Shown here in pieces: positions 1 to 8,294 of a stretch of 64,000 nt of DNA (the stretch's first letter is position 1; each line of letters begins with the position of its first letter). The DNA lies in the NCBI RefSeq assembly GCF_009828855.1, contig NZ_WUAG01000001.1:2418001-2482000 (forward strand). The letters run 5' to 3'. The position numbers and the translations under genes are program-made. This DNA is from Psychromonas sp. L1A2 (lineage in GTDB: Bacteria > Pseudomonadota > Gammaproteobacteria > Enterobacterales > Psychromonadaceae). Below the pieces are notes generated by a model, which made no database searches, was not told where the DNA came from, and saw only the letters and a program-made list of their open reading frames with translations.

Positions 1-72
1 GGTAATTCGCTAATTCAACAAGAGTTGCCTATCATATATAAACAATATATTTGCAACATTAATGCACGCTAA
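1..72 (+). CDS. possible C-terminal tail of an upstream gene (partial)
   Basis: Frame 1 is open from the window edge to a TAA at 70-72 (23 codons, ending ...CNINAR). It would be the end of a gene lying upstream on the same strand as the PilZ gene, which starts 21 bases later. The piece is too short to identify and could be chance. Confidence 0.3.
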   Translation, partial: GNSLIQQELPIIYKQYICNINAR

Positions 73-93
73 ATGTTCACTAAAGGAATAATT

Positions 94-480
94 ATGTCTG
101 AACGTCGTAAATTTTCGCGTATAAAGTTCCAATGTCATTGCTCGCTTATTTTTGATGGAAAAATTCCAGCACATGATTTTGATGCATCACTAGTTGATAT
201 TTCACTCAATGGCGCATTAATTGCTGTAACAACCCTTTCCCCAAATGTTATTCACGAACAGGTTCAGATAAATCTAATACTTGAAGGATCTGATGTACAA
301 CTATTATTAAATGGCATAGTTTGCCATCAACAAGAGCTGTTATTAGGTATTCAATTTACTACGATTGAATTAGAAACAATGACCCATTTAAAACGTATCA
401 TTGAGCTTAATTTAGCTGATAATGACGAGATGCACAGAGAGTTTGAACAACTCATTGAAATGTATATCGCAGAAAGTTAA
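94..480 (+). CDS. PilZ-domain c-di-GMP-binding protein
   Basis: A 128-residue stand-alone PilZ protein, expected to bind cyclic di-GMP in the cytoplasm and act on a partner. The N-terminus carries the arginine-rich switch (ERRKFSR) and about 40 residues later the D-x-S-x-x-G motif (DISLNGA), the two signatures of PilZ ligand binding. An earlier in-frame ATG exists at 73, but the ATG at 94 has an AAAGGA ribosome site at good spacing and puts the RRKFSR motif at the usual N-terminal place. No effector domain is fused, so the output is unknown. The window also holds a diguanylate cyclase remnant and LapD, so c-di-GMP signalling is present nearby. Confidence 0.85.
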   Translation: MSERRKFSRIKFQCHCSLIFDGKIPAHDFDASLVDISLNGALIAVTTLSPNVIHEQVQINLILEGSDVQLLLNGIVCHQQELLLGIQFTTIELETMTHLKRIIELNLADNDEMHREFEQLIEMYIAES

Positions 481-586
481 CGCGGTTCCAAAGGCTTTAT
501 CGCCACACTAAAATAAAGTAATTATTATAAAATGTGCAGCATAAACTTCACATTATAAAAAATGACCAATAATGAAAGTACAATAT

Positions 587-619
587 AGTGAACTAGCCAT
601 GTTAAAGCGCTAGTTCACT
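587..619. terminator. perfect 11-bp inverted repeat between convergent genes
   Basis: AGTGAACTAGC and its exact complement GCTAGTTCACT are separated by 11 bases, between the ends of the convergent PilZ and yajQ genes. It looks like a shared stem-loop, but there is no strong T tract on either side, so termination is inferred. Confidence 0.45.
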
Positions 620-633
620 GATCAGTGTGAATA

Positions 634-1116
634 TTAGTCTTTAAAGTTATTAAATTGAAAGCCCATTCCTAGATCACATTCCTTAACTAAACGCATCGCT
701 TGTTGTAAATCATCACGTTTTTTACCTGTTACACGTAACTGATCACCTTGAATAGAAACTTGTACTTTAATTTTGCTATCTTTGATCTGTTTTACCAATT
801 TTTTAGCTGTTGGCTGATCAACACCTACTTTAAATTTAACATTTTGAGACCAAAACTTACCCGATTGATCACATTTTTCTGCATCCATAGCGCGCGTATC
901 AACACCACGTTTAGCTAAGTTTGCACGTAACATGTCACGTAATGCATTGATTTGCATATCTGCTTCTGCTTCTATTTTGACCACTTCTTTATTAAGTGCT
1001 ATAGATGCTTTTACACCACGAAAGTCATAACGAGTACCAAGCTCACGGCTAGTGTTATCAACAGCATTTTTTACTTCTATCAAATCGATTTCTGAGACAA
1101 TATCAAATGAAGGCAT
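634..1116 (-). CDS. yajQ: YajQ family nucleotide-binding protein
   Basis: A full-length (160 aa) YajQ/UPF0234 protein. The family has two RRM-like ferredoxin folds, binds nucleic acids or nucleotides, and has been reported to bind c-di-GMP in Xanthomonas. Visible family features are the start MPSFDIVSE, the segment SRELGTRYDFRG, and the C-terminus GMGFQFNNFKD. It stands alone on the minus strand, convergent with the PilZ gene and divergent from panE, with about 220 bases of promoter-type DNA upstream. Nothing is truncated. The molecular function of the family is only partly known. Confidence 0.95.
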   Translation of the reverse strand: MPSFDIVSEIDLIEVKNAVDNTSRELGTRYDFRGVKASIALNKEVVKIEAEADMQINALRDMLRANLAKRGVDTRAMDAEKCDQSGKFWSQNVKFKVGVDQPTAKKLVKQIKDSKIKVQVSIQGDQLRVTGKKRDDLQQAMRLVKECDLGMGFQFNNFKD

Positions 1117-1339
1117 TTTTATTCCTTAATAAACAGTTTAAAATAATATCAGACGAATTTACCAGAAAACGGCCCAATCATCTATCCATACACTCTACTT
1201 TGTTGCTTGTATCTTATAATACAAATTAGCATAATGAAGAGACTAGCTAATCGCGAGATATAAACAACCAACTAAACGGTCTAATAATAAGCGAACAAGT
1301 GAGTAAATAAGTCAGTTAATAAATAATATAGAGGATTAT

Positions 1340-2263
1340 ATGATTCAGATTATTGGTGCAGGTGCGATTGGTTGCTTATGGTTAGCAAAACTACATCAAT
1401 CTGGATATCCATGTCATCTCGTTTCTCGCCCTAGTACTAAATGCCTTCAACAACAATTATATTTTACTGACTTACAAGGTCAACAACATCAATTTGCTAT
1501 TTCACATAGTCAGCAATTATTAACAGCAAAGGTAGATGAGCAACAAAGCACTATATTAGTTTGTGTTAAAGCGCCTCAAGTGCTTTCTGCTTTACTCAAT
1601 CAACAGCAGTATATAAGCCCTCATCAAGTTATTATCTTAATGCATAATGGTTATGGTTGTGCAGAAGAAGTAAAACAACACTTTCCTGAGAACTCTATCA
1701 TTTGCGCAACCACTGCAAACGCAAGCTTATTAAATAGTCCATTGAATGTGACTCATACTGGCATAGGACCTAGTTATTTCGGTGTTTTTCAATCAACTGA
1801 TAAACTCACTATTATTGATAATAATTTAAAACAATACCTTGAGCCTTTGCAAAATGTAATGGCAGACGTATATTGGACCGAGAAAATCCTTGAGAAATGT
1901 TGGCTCAAGTTAATCATTAATGCGGCTATTAACCCACTTACGGCGATCCATCAAATTACAAATGGTCAATTACAAGCATCACAATACGAAGCTTTAATTC
2001 AACCTTTAGTATTAGAAGCATTTGGTATTGCAGAAGCTGAGCGGATTGATTTTGAATTAACCGAATTACAACAAACTGTTTCAAATGTTATTACCGCAAC
2101 AGCTGGAAATTATTCATCAATGAATAGGGATATTTTTTACGGTAGGGAGACTGAAATTGAATATATCAATGGTTACCTTATAAAAAAAGCGCAACAACAT
2201 AACATTGCAACGCCTATTTTAAGTGATTTATACCAACAAATTAAAGTGTTGGAGAATCGCTAA
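1340..2263 (+). CDS. panE: 2-dehydropantoate 2-reductase (ketopantoate reductase)
   Basis: Reduces ketopantoate to pantoate with NADPH, a cytosolic step of vitamin B5/CoA synthesis. The 307-residue protein begins with the dinucleotide-binding GAGAIG loop. It has the region around the catalytic lysine and the substrate-binding Asn (CWLKLIINAAINPLTA) near residues 190-205 and a C-terminal helical ApbA domain. An AGAGGA ribosome site precedes ATG 1340. Its last 23 bases overlap, tail to tail, the end of the LPP20-type lipoprotein gene on the other strand, so no terminator separates the two. Confidence 0.92.
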   Translation: MIQIIGAGAIGCLWLAKLHQSGYPCHLVSRPSTKCLQQQLYFTDLQGQQHQFAISHSQQLLTAKVDEQQSTILVCVKAPQVLSALLNQQQYISPHQVIILMHNGYGCAEEVKQHFPENSIICATTANASLLNSPLNVTHTGIGPSYFGVFQSTDKLTIIDNNLKQYLEPLQNVMADVYWTEKILEKCWLKLIINAAINPLTAIHQITNGQLQASQYEALIQPLVLEAFGIAEAERIDFELTELQQTVSNVITATAGNYSSMNRDIFYGRETEIEYINGYLIKKAQQHNIATPILSDLYQQIKVLENR

Positions 2264-3248
2264 TTAACTGCTGTAAATATTCATTCATACGACTATTTAG
2301 TTTATCTTGTAATCGAGGTGTTAATAATTCTTTTTGTTTAGAAGATACTTTAACTGGCCATCTTTTACGACTAATCACTTGGTCATTCTCTGTAATGGTT
2401 AACTCATAACTACCACGTAACCAATGCCATGCATCAATATAGGCAGGCTTAATCATATCCATCTTTGCTGATATTCGTAATGGCGATTCGTCCACTACTG
2501 TGACACCTAAACGAGATAGCCCAGCCTCAAGTGAGGACTGTTGAGACTCAATATCAGCTTCTACACTGACTTTTAATGATGCCAATTGTTGTCTAATTAA
2601 TTGTTCTATTTTTTCACTTGAAATATCAACGGGAATACCACTACCACTAATATAATTAAGTTGTAAGTCAGCCATTTTACGTGTTATTTGTATATCTCTT
2701 GCTGATCTAAGAGCATTAACAGCAACAATTGAATTAGGTGCAACGTTAATACTATAGTCTATTAACTCAGCCGTTTGCTCGTCTAAATCTATAATTGATT
2801 CCGTTAAGTTTTGTGCTGCGCTAATGCGATGCAAAACAGCAAGTGCATAATATTCACCTGTAGGACTTAACCAACTTTCTTTTATTTCTACTCCCTGAAT
2901 TGCCTGCTCACTTTCCGTTTCAATATTTCTATGCAAAGTACTTGAGCTTTCCATTGTCACCCCAAGCACGCTTTCTTCCTTCACTGCTTCTGTTAATGTT
3001 TTTGTTTCCGCTTTTACATTAACGGAGAAGATCTCAACTAAATTTACAATCGCGTTTTTTGAAGCACGAGTGCGATTTGAAGCTTCACCTACTGCAGTTA
3101 AATAAACTTGGCTAGGATATTTATTCTGAGCATGGTCAATCCAATCTGGTCGTTCTGTTTCAGCCTTTTCTTCATTTGTTGGTGCTGCACACGCACTTAG
3201 TAAAAACAACGACAATAAAATAGGTAATGCTAATGTTATTTTTTTCAT
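2241..3248 (-). CDS. LPP20-like lipoprotein
   Basis: A 335-residue predicted lipoprotein with a signal peptide and lipobox (LLSAC, Cys about residue 19). The mature part begins with a segment typical of LPP20-family lipoproteins (RPDWID...YLTAVGEA...A...A). It is the distal member of a minus-strand cluster hinT - lpoB-like - COG3014-like - this gene. This set of secreted lipoproteins recurs in marine gammaproteobacteria and is thought to work at the envelope. The exact role is unknown. Gene order suggests linkage to the LpoB-type protein, but no direct function can be read from the sequence. Confidence 0.75.
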   Translation of the reverse strand: MKKITLALPILLSLFLLSACAAPTNEEKAETERPDWIDHAQNKYPSQVYLTAVGEASNRTRASKNAIVNLVEIFSVNVKAETKTLTEAVKEESVLGVTMESSSTLHRNIETESEQAIQGVEIKESWLSPTGEYYALAVLHRISAAQNLTESIIDLDEQTAELIDYSINVAPNSIVAVNALRSARDIQITRKMADLQLNYISGSGIPVDISSEKIEQLIRQQLASLKVSVEADIESQQSSLEAGLSRLGVTVVDESPLRISAKMDMIKPAYIDAWHWLRGSYELTITENDQVISRKRWPVKVSSKQKELLTPRLQDKLNSRMNEYLQQLISDSPTL

Positions 3249-3349
3249 ACTGATTCCTTAGCTTTTTTAATTTTTTAGATTCGTTAATACTTTTTACTTG
3301 TTAATGATCATTAATTAACACGAAATGTTATTGTTGGTAATGGAAAACT

Positions 3350-4585
3350 TTATTGTTGGTAATGGAAAATTTTATCAGATAAACCAGTTGCCAAAATAAC
3401 ATGTTGTTTGCCTTGATTTAAATTGACTGGGCTCTCACTTTGGTTGTTCGTTGAAATAGCAATATTATCAAAGCTTGTTTCTAAATAACCAAACTGTACG
3501 GTTGCTGGTAGCATATTCCAACTACGAAGATCGGCTACTTCACTTAAAAGAGTCGCAAGATTTAATAAAGCCCCTAACAACGGATCTTTTTTCTGTGCTT
3601 CTTCTACTAATTTGTATTTTGTAACGGCACGAGTTGTCGTGAGTAATAAAATAGAAGGATATTCTTTATCTAAATCTTCTCTTGCTAAGGTATCAATATT
3701 TTCAATTAAGGCACTATTTACTCTATGTATACCATCACTAATATTTGCTTGTTGCTGCAATATTCTTGTATTTGGGTAACCAGGTACAGAGACTCTAATT
3801 AACTGTCTACCATTAAAGCTGGGCACAACTATGCTGCGCTGTTCTTTATTAGAGACCACACCATTAAAATATAAGATAAAGACTTGTTTATTTAAGTTAG
3901 TTTTTTTTGCAAGGCTAGGATATAGATTACTGTAACGATCGTACTCTTGGTCATTTCCCATCTTTTTACTTGCACGAAGCAAACCTAACTTTAGACCTTC
4001 GGGTAATGCTATTTCACGTTTATTAAGTATATTTTCTGTTAATTGATAGCTAATAAATGCGTCTGACCGTTCATCTAATAGCTCATAAATAATGGCAGAT
4101 AACAAATGTGTACTTGCTAATTGACCGCTCAGGTCTTCACCTTCTGACAGCTTTTTCATTTCAACATCTGCTTGCAACATTTCAATACGTGCACCTTCAA
4201 TATCCTGGTTAAATAGATAACTTAAAGCCAACATATTGTGAACCATCACACGGTCTAATGGATAACCGCTATAACGTCTTAAGGTTTCATTGACAGTACC
4301 CGCTGCGACATTTTCTGTGATAGAAATAGCAGACAATAATTGCATTTCTTTATTCGCGGTAGATAAAGATTCTATGGCAGATGTAAACTCACCAGATAAC
4401 AATTGTAGATAGCCTAGGTTAAGATAATACTGAGCAATATCACTGGTATCGGGTTTATTCTCTTGTAGGATAGAAAGGATATGTTCAGGACTTGTTTGTC
4501 TTAGCTCATTAGCCAGTTTATTGTTATTTTGTTGGGCAACACAGCCCGTTAGTAATAATAAAAGAACAATAAGCAATTTGTGCAT
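3350..4585 (-). CDS. COG3014-type lipoprotein of the lpoB cluster
   Basis: A 411-residue predicted lipoprotein: short signal sequence, lipobox LLTGC (Cys 15), then an alpha-helical region that reads like TPR repeats (residues about 25-200: ...YLNLGYLQLLSGEF..., ...LALSYLFNQDIEGARIEM...), then a beta-rich C-terminal part. I recognise it as the uncharacterised lipoprotein usually encoded between an LpoB-like and an LPP20-like lipoprotein. TPR repeats suggest protein binding in the periplasm, possibly to the neighbours. It is 82 bases downstream of the lpoB-like gene, with two small hairpins in the gap (about 4605-4650) that might attenuate or protect the message. Confidence 0.7.
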   Translation of the reverse strand: MHKLLIVLLLLLTGCVAQQNNNKLANELRQTSPEHILSILQENKPDTSDIAQYYLNLGYLQLLSGEFTSAIESLSTANKEMQLLSAISITENVAAGTVNETLRRYSGYPLDRVMVHNMLALSYLFNQDIEGARIEMLQADVEMKKLSEGEDLSGQLASTHLLSAIIYELLDERSDAFISYQLTENILNKREIALPEGLKLGLLRASKKMGNDQEYDRYSNLYPSLAKKTNLNKQVFILYFNGVVSNKEQRSIVVPSFNGRQLIRVSVPGYPNTRILQQQANISDGIHRVNSALIENIDTLAREDLDKEYPSILLLTTTRAVTKYKLVEEAQKKDPLLGALLNLATLLSEVADLRSWNMLPATVQFGYLETSFDNIAISTNNQSESPVNLNQGKQHVILATGLSDKIFHYQQ

Positions 4586-4667
4586 AATAATTCCACTTTA
4601 AATAAAATAGGCCCGTATTCGAGCCTATTGATAGTGTGCTTAAACACACTACATATCAGTTATATGC

Positions 4668-5267
4668 TTATAGACGAAGTTTACTGTTTTTAATCAGCTT
4701 TTTAATTTTCTTCTCACCAACCCAAACTTTACGATTATCTTTAAGACTAATTAACTCTAAGTTAACTTGGTAATAACGAACTTGTGTTGTGCCATCGACA
4801 TCAACAATCGTATTGATTTGACCTTGCATAATATAATCTGCACCGTATTCTTGGCCTGCTTCTTTGCGCGTTGCTTCTGTTGCATTTAAATCTTGGTCTG
4901 CACGTTCATCTCGAATTTCTTGACGATTAGCAGAACTTGCAACAAATTGAACTTCACCTGAATTTATTAACTCGCGCTCCATATTGGCAACAAACGTATT
5001 AGTATTAATATGTTCATGGCTTAAGTTTTTAACGCGTCCCACTATCACAACAGGATCTTTACCTTCGCTTTGTACAAACTTTGAGATCCAAGTACGAGAT
5101 AAAGAATCTTCAATCATTTCACGAGCCACAAGCTGTGAATCGGTATCGTTCCAAGCTCCACTCAAATCAATTTGCTCTTGCGCATCTAAGCGTTCAACTG
5201 ATGTAGAACAAGCTGACAGCATTAAAGTCGCTGCGACTGCAAGCCAAAAACTAGACTGTATTTTCAT
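4668..5267 (-). CDS. LpoB-like penicillin-binding protein activator lipoprotein
   Basis: Predicted outer-membrane lipoprotein related to LpoB, which in Escherichia coli activates the peptidoglycan synthase PBP1b. The signal peptide ends in lipobox MLSACS. The body contains family segments such as DSQLVAREMI, VVIVGRVKNLSHEHINT and GADYIMQGQI. An in-frame GTG at 5279 exists, but the ATG at 5267 is preceded by a GGAG ribosome site overlapping that GTG and gives a normal signal peptide (199 aa). Position right after hinT matches the E. coli hinT-ycfL-lpoB order, which supports the call. Strict orthology with LpoB is not certain because several paralogous lipoproteins share this fold. Confidence 0.75.
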   Translation of the reverse strand: MKIQSSFWLAVAATLMLSACSTSVERLDAQEQIDLSGAWNDTDSQLVAREMIEDSLSRTWISKFVQSEGKDPVVIVGRVKNLSHEHINTNTFVANMERELINSGEVQFVASSANRQEIRDERADQDLNATEATRKEAGQEYGADYIMQGQINTIVDVDGTTQVRYYQVNLELISLKDNRKVWVGEKKIKKLIKNSKLRL

Positions 5268-5356
5268 CGTAAACTCCACTTATAAAAGAAAAATAACAAA
5301 AGTAAGGCATTAACCTTACTCTAAAGTTCTGAAATTATTAAACTTACCCCATTAGC

Positions 5357-5704
5357 TTAGGCAATTAATTTACCTAGGGTTTTCCCACCTAACAAATGCA
5401 AGTGGATATGATAGACCTCTTGTCCCCCATCGCTATTACAATTCATAATTAAACGATAACCAGACTCTGCAATGCCTTCTTGCTTAGCCAGTTGCTTAGC
5501 AACGGTATACATTTTGCCAATTAAAAACTCATCTTCAACTTCAATATCATTTGCTGTTGCAATCAGTTTATTGGGAATAATTAAAATATGCACTGGAGCT
5601 TGTGGTGAAATATCACGAAAAGCAGTAACGTATTGATCTTGATAAAGGATATCCGATGGGATCTCTTTATCAATTATTTTTCTAAAAATCGTTTCTTCTG
5701 GCAT
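5357..5704 (-). CDS. hinT: HIT-family purine nucleoside phosphoramidase
   Basis: A 115-residue HinT-type hydrolase. The catalytic histidine triad is visible near the C-terminus as HIHLHLLGG, preceded by the family segments [14 protein letters not shown] at the N-terminus and [11 protein letters not shown] in the middle. HinT hydrolyses adenosine phosphoramidates and acyl-AMPs in the cytosol. It is the first gene of the minus-strand lipoprotein cluster, 90 bases ahead of lpoB, as in enterobacteria. Length and motifs are complete. Confidence 0.93.
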   Translation of the reverse strand: MPEETIFRKIIDKEIPSDILYQDQYVTAFRDISPQAPVHILIIPNKLIATANDIEVEDEFLIGKMYTVAKQLAKQEGIAESGYRLIMNCNSDGGQEVYHIHLHLLGGKTLGKLIA

Positions 5705-5823
5705 TTTAAAACCTCAGTATTAATTTCAATTTTAACAAGTAAAGCAATGTCTTATAAAAGCATCATAGCAAATCACTACAACACAAGCACGATTCCATAT
5801 TTAAGTGATGAAAACCTAAATCA

Positions 5824-6690
5824 TTAAAGTTCTACAATCGCACCTTTACCAATACCTTCGTATGCATACACTGTTACGCTGTTATCACCCTCTTCCTGTT
5901 TAATGGTTTCACAGATAAAGCGAGCTAATTCCTCTACTGTTGTATCATTATCAAGTACTTCACAACGACTTGCTGGCATTAATAGTTCAAAGTAACCTTG
6001 CGGAGCATGATAAGCAGAACAATGCATTGGTACATTTGATTTAGCAGTAATAAAGGATAGTTCACTACGATCTATCACATCACTTGTGCTTGCTAAGTAA
6101 ATGTCAGACCAACGTTTAGCCCATTTTTCAACCCATAACTCGCTGTATTCACCATTTATAAAAATATCAATTTTAGAACGGTGACCATGTGCGATACGTT
6201 GGCAATTGCCATTATGCTTTTTTAGTCCATGTGTATAGTGATAATACGGCGTGGTAATCTGTTCAGGTCGTAATGCAATACTTAACCCCGTCACATTGTC
6301 TGGTAGCTTTTTTAATATCACTTTTTCTAGGTAACTGGCTAACAGACTTGTCGTAATATCTTCACTGTCTAATAAACAATAAGCTTCATGAGGACTTTTT
6401 AATTGAATAACACTATTGTCATTAAGTACATAATCCACTTGTGTTCGATCTTCTTCAAATGTCACAGTACAGTTAGGAGCGGCTTGTGGTACTAACAGTT
6501 TATGATCGACTTCTGAATCTATAATCGCTTTAATTTGTTTTTTAACCAGTGCAAAATCTAAAATCATAGATTGCTCATTTAACTGGCCATCTAATACCAC
6601 ATCAACTTGATAACTATCTCCTACAAAACCACGTTTTGCATCTAAGTAAGTTGAATCAATAACCGTTAAGTCACGTACAAATAATTTCAT
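5824..6690 (-). CDS. two-domain 6-pyruvoyl-tetrahydropterin synthase (QueD-like) protein
   Basis: A 288-residue protein made of two T-fold halves of the 6-pyruvoyl/6-carboxy-tetrahydropterin synthase family. The N-terminal half keeps the strand and DFALVKK...DHKLL region, but where single-domain enzymes have a zinc-binding HGH it reads VGDSYQVDV. The C-terminal half (from about residue 150) carries HGLKKHNGNCQRIAHGHRSK, with the zinc histidines and catalytic cysteine. So one half-site looks degenerate and one complete. QueD makes 6-carboxytetrahydropterin for queuosine; the substrate of this longer form cannot be read from sequence. It is monocistronic between hinT and yejK. Confidence 0.7.
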   Translation of the reverse strand: MKLFVRDLTVIDSTYLDAKRGFVGDSYQVDVVLDGQLNEQSMILDFALVKKQIKAIIDSEVDHKLLVPQAAPNCTVTFEEDRTQVDYVLNDNSVIQLKSPHEAYCLLDSEDITTSLLASYLEKVILKKLPDNVTGLSIALRPEQITTPYYHYTHGLKKHNGNCQRIAHGHRSKIDIFINGEYSELWVEKWAKRWSDIYLASTSDVIDRSELSFITAKSNVPMHCSAYHAPQGYFELLMPASRCEVLDNDTTVEELARFICETIKQEEGDNSVTVYAYEGIGKGAIVEL

Positions 6691-6797
6691 TTTTAATCTC
6701 TTATCTATTGTAATTAAGCGACTTAATCTTTCTTACTTAACCTTTCTTATTAGGCTAATTAAGTAGCTCAACGACAACAATGAATTAAATCGGTTAA

Positions 6798-7874
6798 TTA
6801 AAATGGCGCTTTGCCATCATCCGATATTGTTTCTGTAATAACGTGTTCACCAGATTCAATTAAGGCATCACGTTTAAGTTGTTCACGTAAATTAGGCGGT
6901 ATACCTTGAATGGTCAGCGTATCGGATGCTTCATCATATTTAATAGAAGAACCTAAATGTTTTTGGTCAAAGCTGATATTCATGCCTCCTCCTGTGCCAA
7001 CATATTTAGTTAATTTACGCATCAATGTTCTATCAGCTGGAAAATTTTCTTCTAGTTGATAATCTTCACTCACAAAATCATAAAAACTGCCTTCTAAATC
7101 TGAAGTACTTTGAAACTCTTCTGATAGTGCCGACAAATCAATATCTTCACCCTCTTTTAATTGCTCTTTACAGTAATTAGAGGTCACTTCTCGTACTGCT
7201 TGTTTTTGTTCTGTTGGCAACTCTTGTTTTTCACAAAACTCTTCTACGGCTTTTAATAAACCTTCATTTTGTACTTTTGCATCAAAACCTTCTTTAGCGC
7301 CCATGAAATCAAGGAAAAAATCTGAAACTTTACGACCTACACGTCCTTTAATAAATGAGATATAACGATTGGCTTCAGGATCACGCTTTAACAACGTTAA
7401 ATCGATACGTGCCACTAATTGGATCTTACTTGTTTCAATGTGCTGACTGACTTGCAGCTCTAAATCTTCATTTACACTGATCGATTGATTATTTTGTAAT
7501 AATGCAATTAATAAATAGTCGCTAGTTGTCCAAGTATATTTACTAATCAGCAATACACCTTCTTCTGCAAAGTCATGCTCTTTTAATTCATCAACAAGAC
7601 GCCCTGCTGCTTGTTGAGAAAAACCAACGAAATCTAACTCACCATTTAACTCTTCAGTTAACGCACGTTGGAATAGTTGGGATTTTTCACCTTCATTAGC
7701 AAAATAGGCAAACGCTTTATTCGATTTACTTTGGTAACTTCGGTGTAAATCCATCACAAGTTGTTCAATAGAAGGTGAAATAGGTAATTCACCTTCGCGC
7801 ATTTTACATTTTAAGACGCCTTCACTGTTGTAATTCAAAGAGTGTAAAATAATGTTAGTAGCGGAAACGTTCAT
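6798..7874 (-). CDS. yejK: nucleoid-associated protein YejK (NdpA)
   Basis: A spermidine-nucleoid-type DNA-associated protein, about 358 aa against 335 in E. coli. Family landmarks: KGRVGRKVSDFFLDFMGA in the middle, ENFPADRTLMRKLTKYVGTGGG, and TLTIQGIPPNLREQL near the end. A longer frame begins at 7925, but the ATG at 7874 (MNVSATNIILHSL) matches the known YejK start and has AAGG about 10 bases upstream. It is divergent from yejLM across about 190 bases, the same arrangement as in enterobacteria. Confidence 0.93.
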   Translation of the reverse strand: MNVSATNIILHSLNYNSEGVLKCKMREGELPISPSIEQLVMDLHRSYQSKSNKAFAYFANEGEKSQLFQRALTEELNGELDFVGFSQQAAGRLVDELKEHDFAEEGVLLISKYTWTTSDYLLIALLQNNQSISVNEDLELQVSQHIETSKIQLVARIDLTLLKRDPEANRYISFIKGRVGRKVSDFFLDFMGAKEGFDAKVQNEGLLKAVEEFCEKQELPTEQKQAVREVTSNYCKEQLKEGEDIDLSALSEEFQSTSDLEGSFYDFVSEDYQLEENFPADRTLMRKLTKYVGTGGGMNISFDQKHLGSSIKYDEASDTLTIQGIPPNLREQLKRDALIESGEHVITETISDDGKAPF

Positions 7875-8064
7875 AGAAAAATGACCTTGTTGGAAGCGAA
7901 AAAACTTAATTGACAAATTATACACACAGCAAAGGATCTTGAAACAGGAAATATTAGGTTAATTATCTGATCAACTTTTAAAATTCGCGTTGTTAAGTGA
8001 TTGGTATAATAATATGAGTGCGGTATCATAACGCAATTATTATTCCTTACATTAGAAGTTTATT

Positions 8065-8289
8065 ATGCCAATTCAATCAAAGTACTCTAGCCAGAAAATC
8101 GAATCTATCCTTGACCAAGTAATGGAAGTATTACATGAAAATGATGTGTCAGTAGATTTGAGCTTAATGATACTTGGTAACAGCATTACACATGTTATCA
8201 ATAGTCAGGTACCAACCTCTCAACGTAAAGCCATTAGCGACAAATTTGTAAAAGCATTAAGTGCTTCTATCAATTTAAAAGATAAATAA
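8065..8289 (+). CDS. yejL: YejL family protein (DUF1414)
   Basis: A 74-residue small protein of unknown function, clearly YejL: YSSQKIESIL at the start, the conserved DLSLMILGN in the middle and QRKAISDKFVKAL near the end. It is followed after 5 bases by yejM, so the two form an operon. No signal peptide or membrane segment is visible. Confidence 0.92.
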   Translation: MPIQSKYSSQKIESILDQVMEVLHENDVSVDLSLMILGNSITHVINSQVPTSQRKAISDKFVKALSASINLKDK

Positions 8290-8294
8290 AGCAG

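Noticed and set aside
4984-5313. 109-codon frame opposite the lpoB-like gene
   Set aside because: Shadow of a gene with clear lipobox and family match on the other strand.
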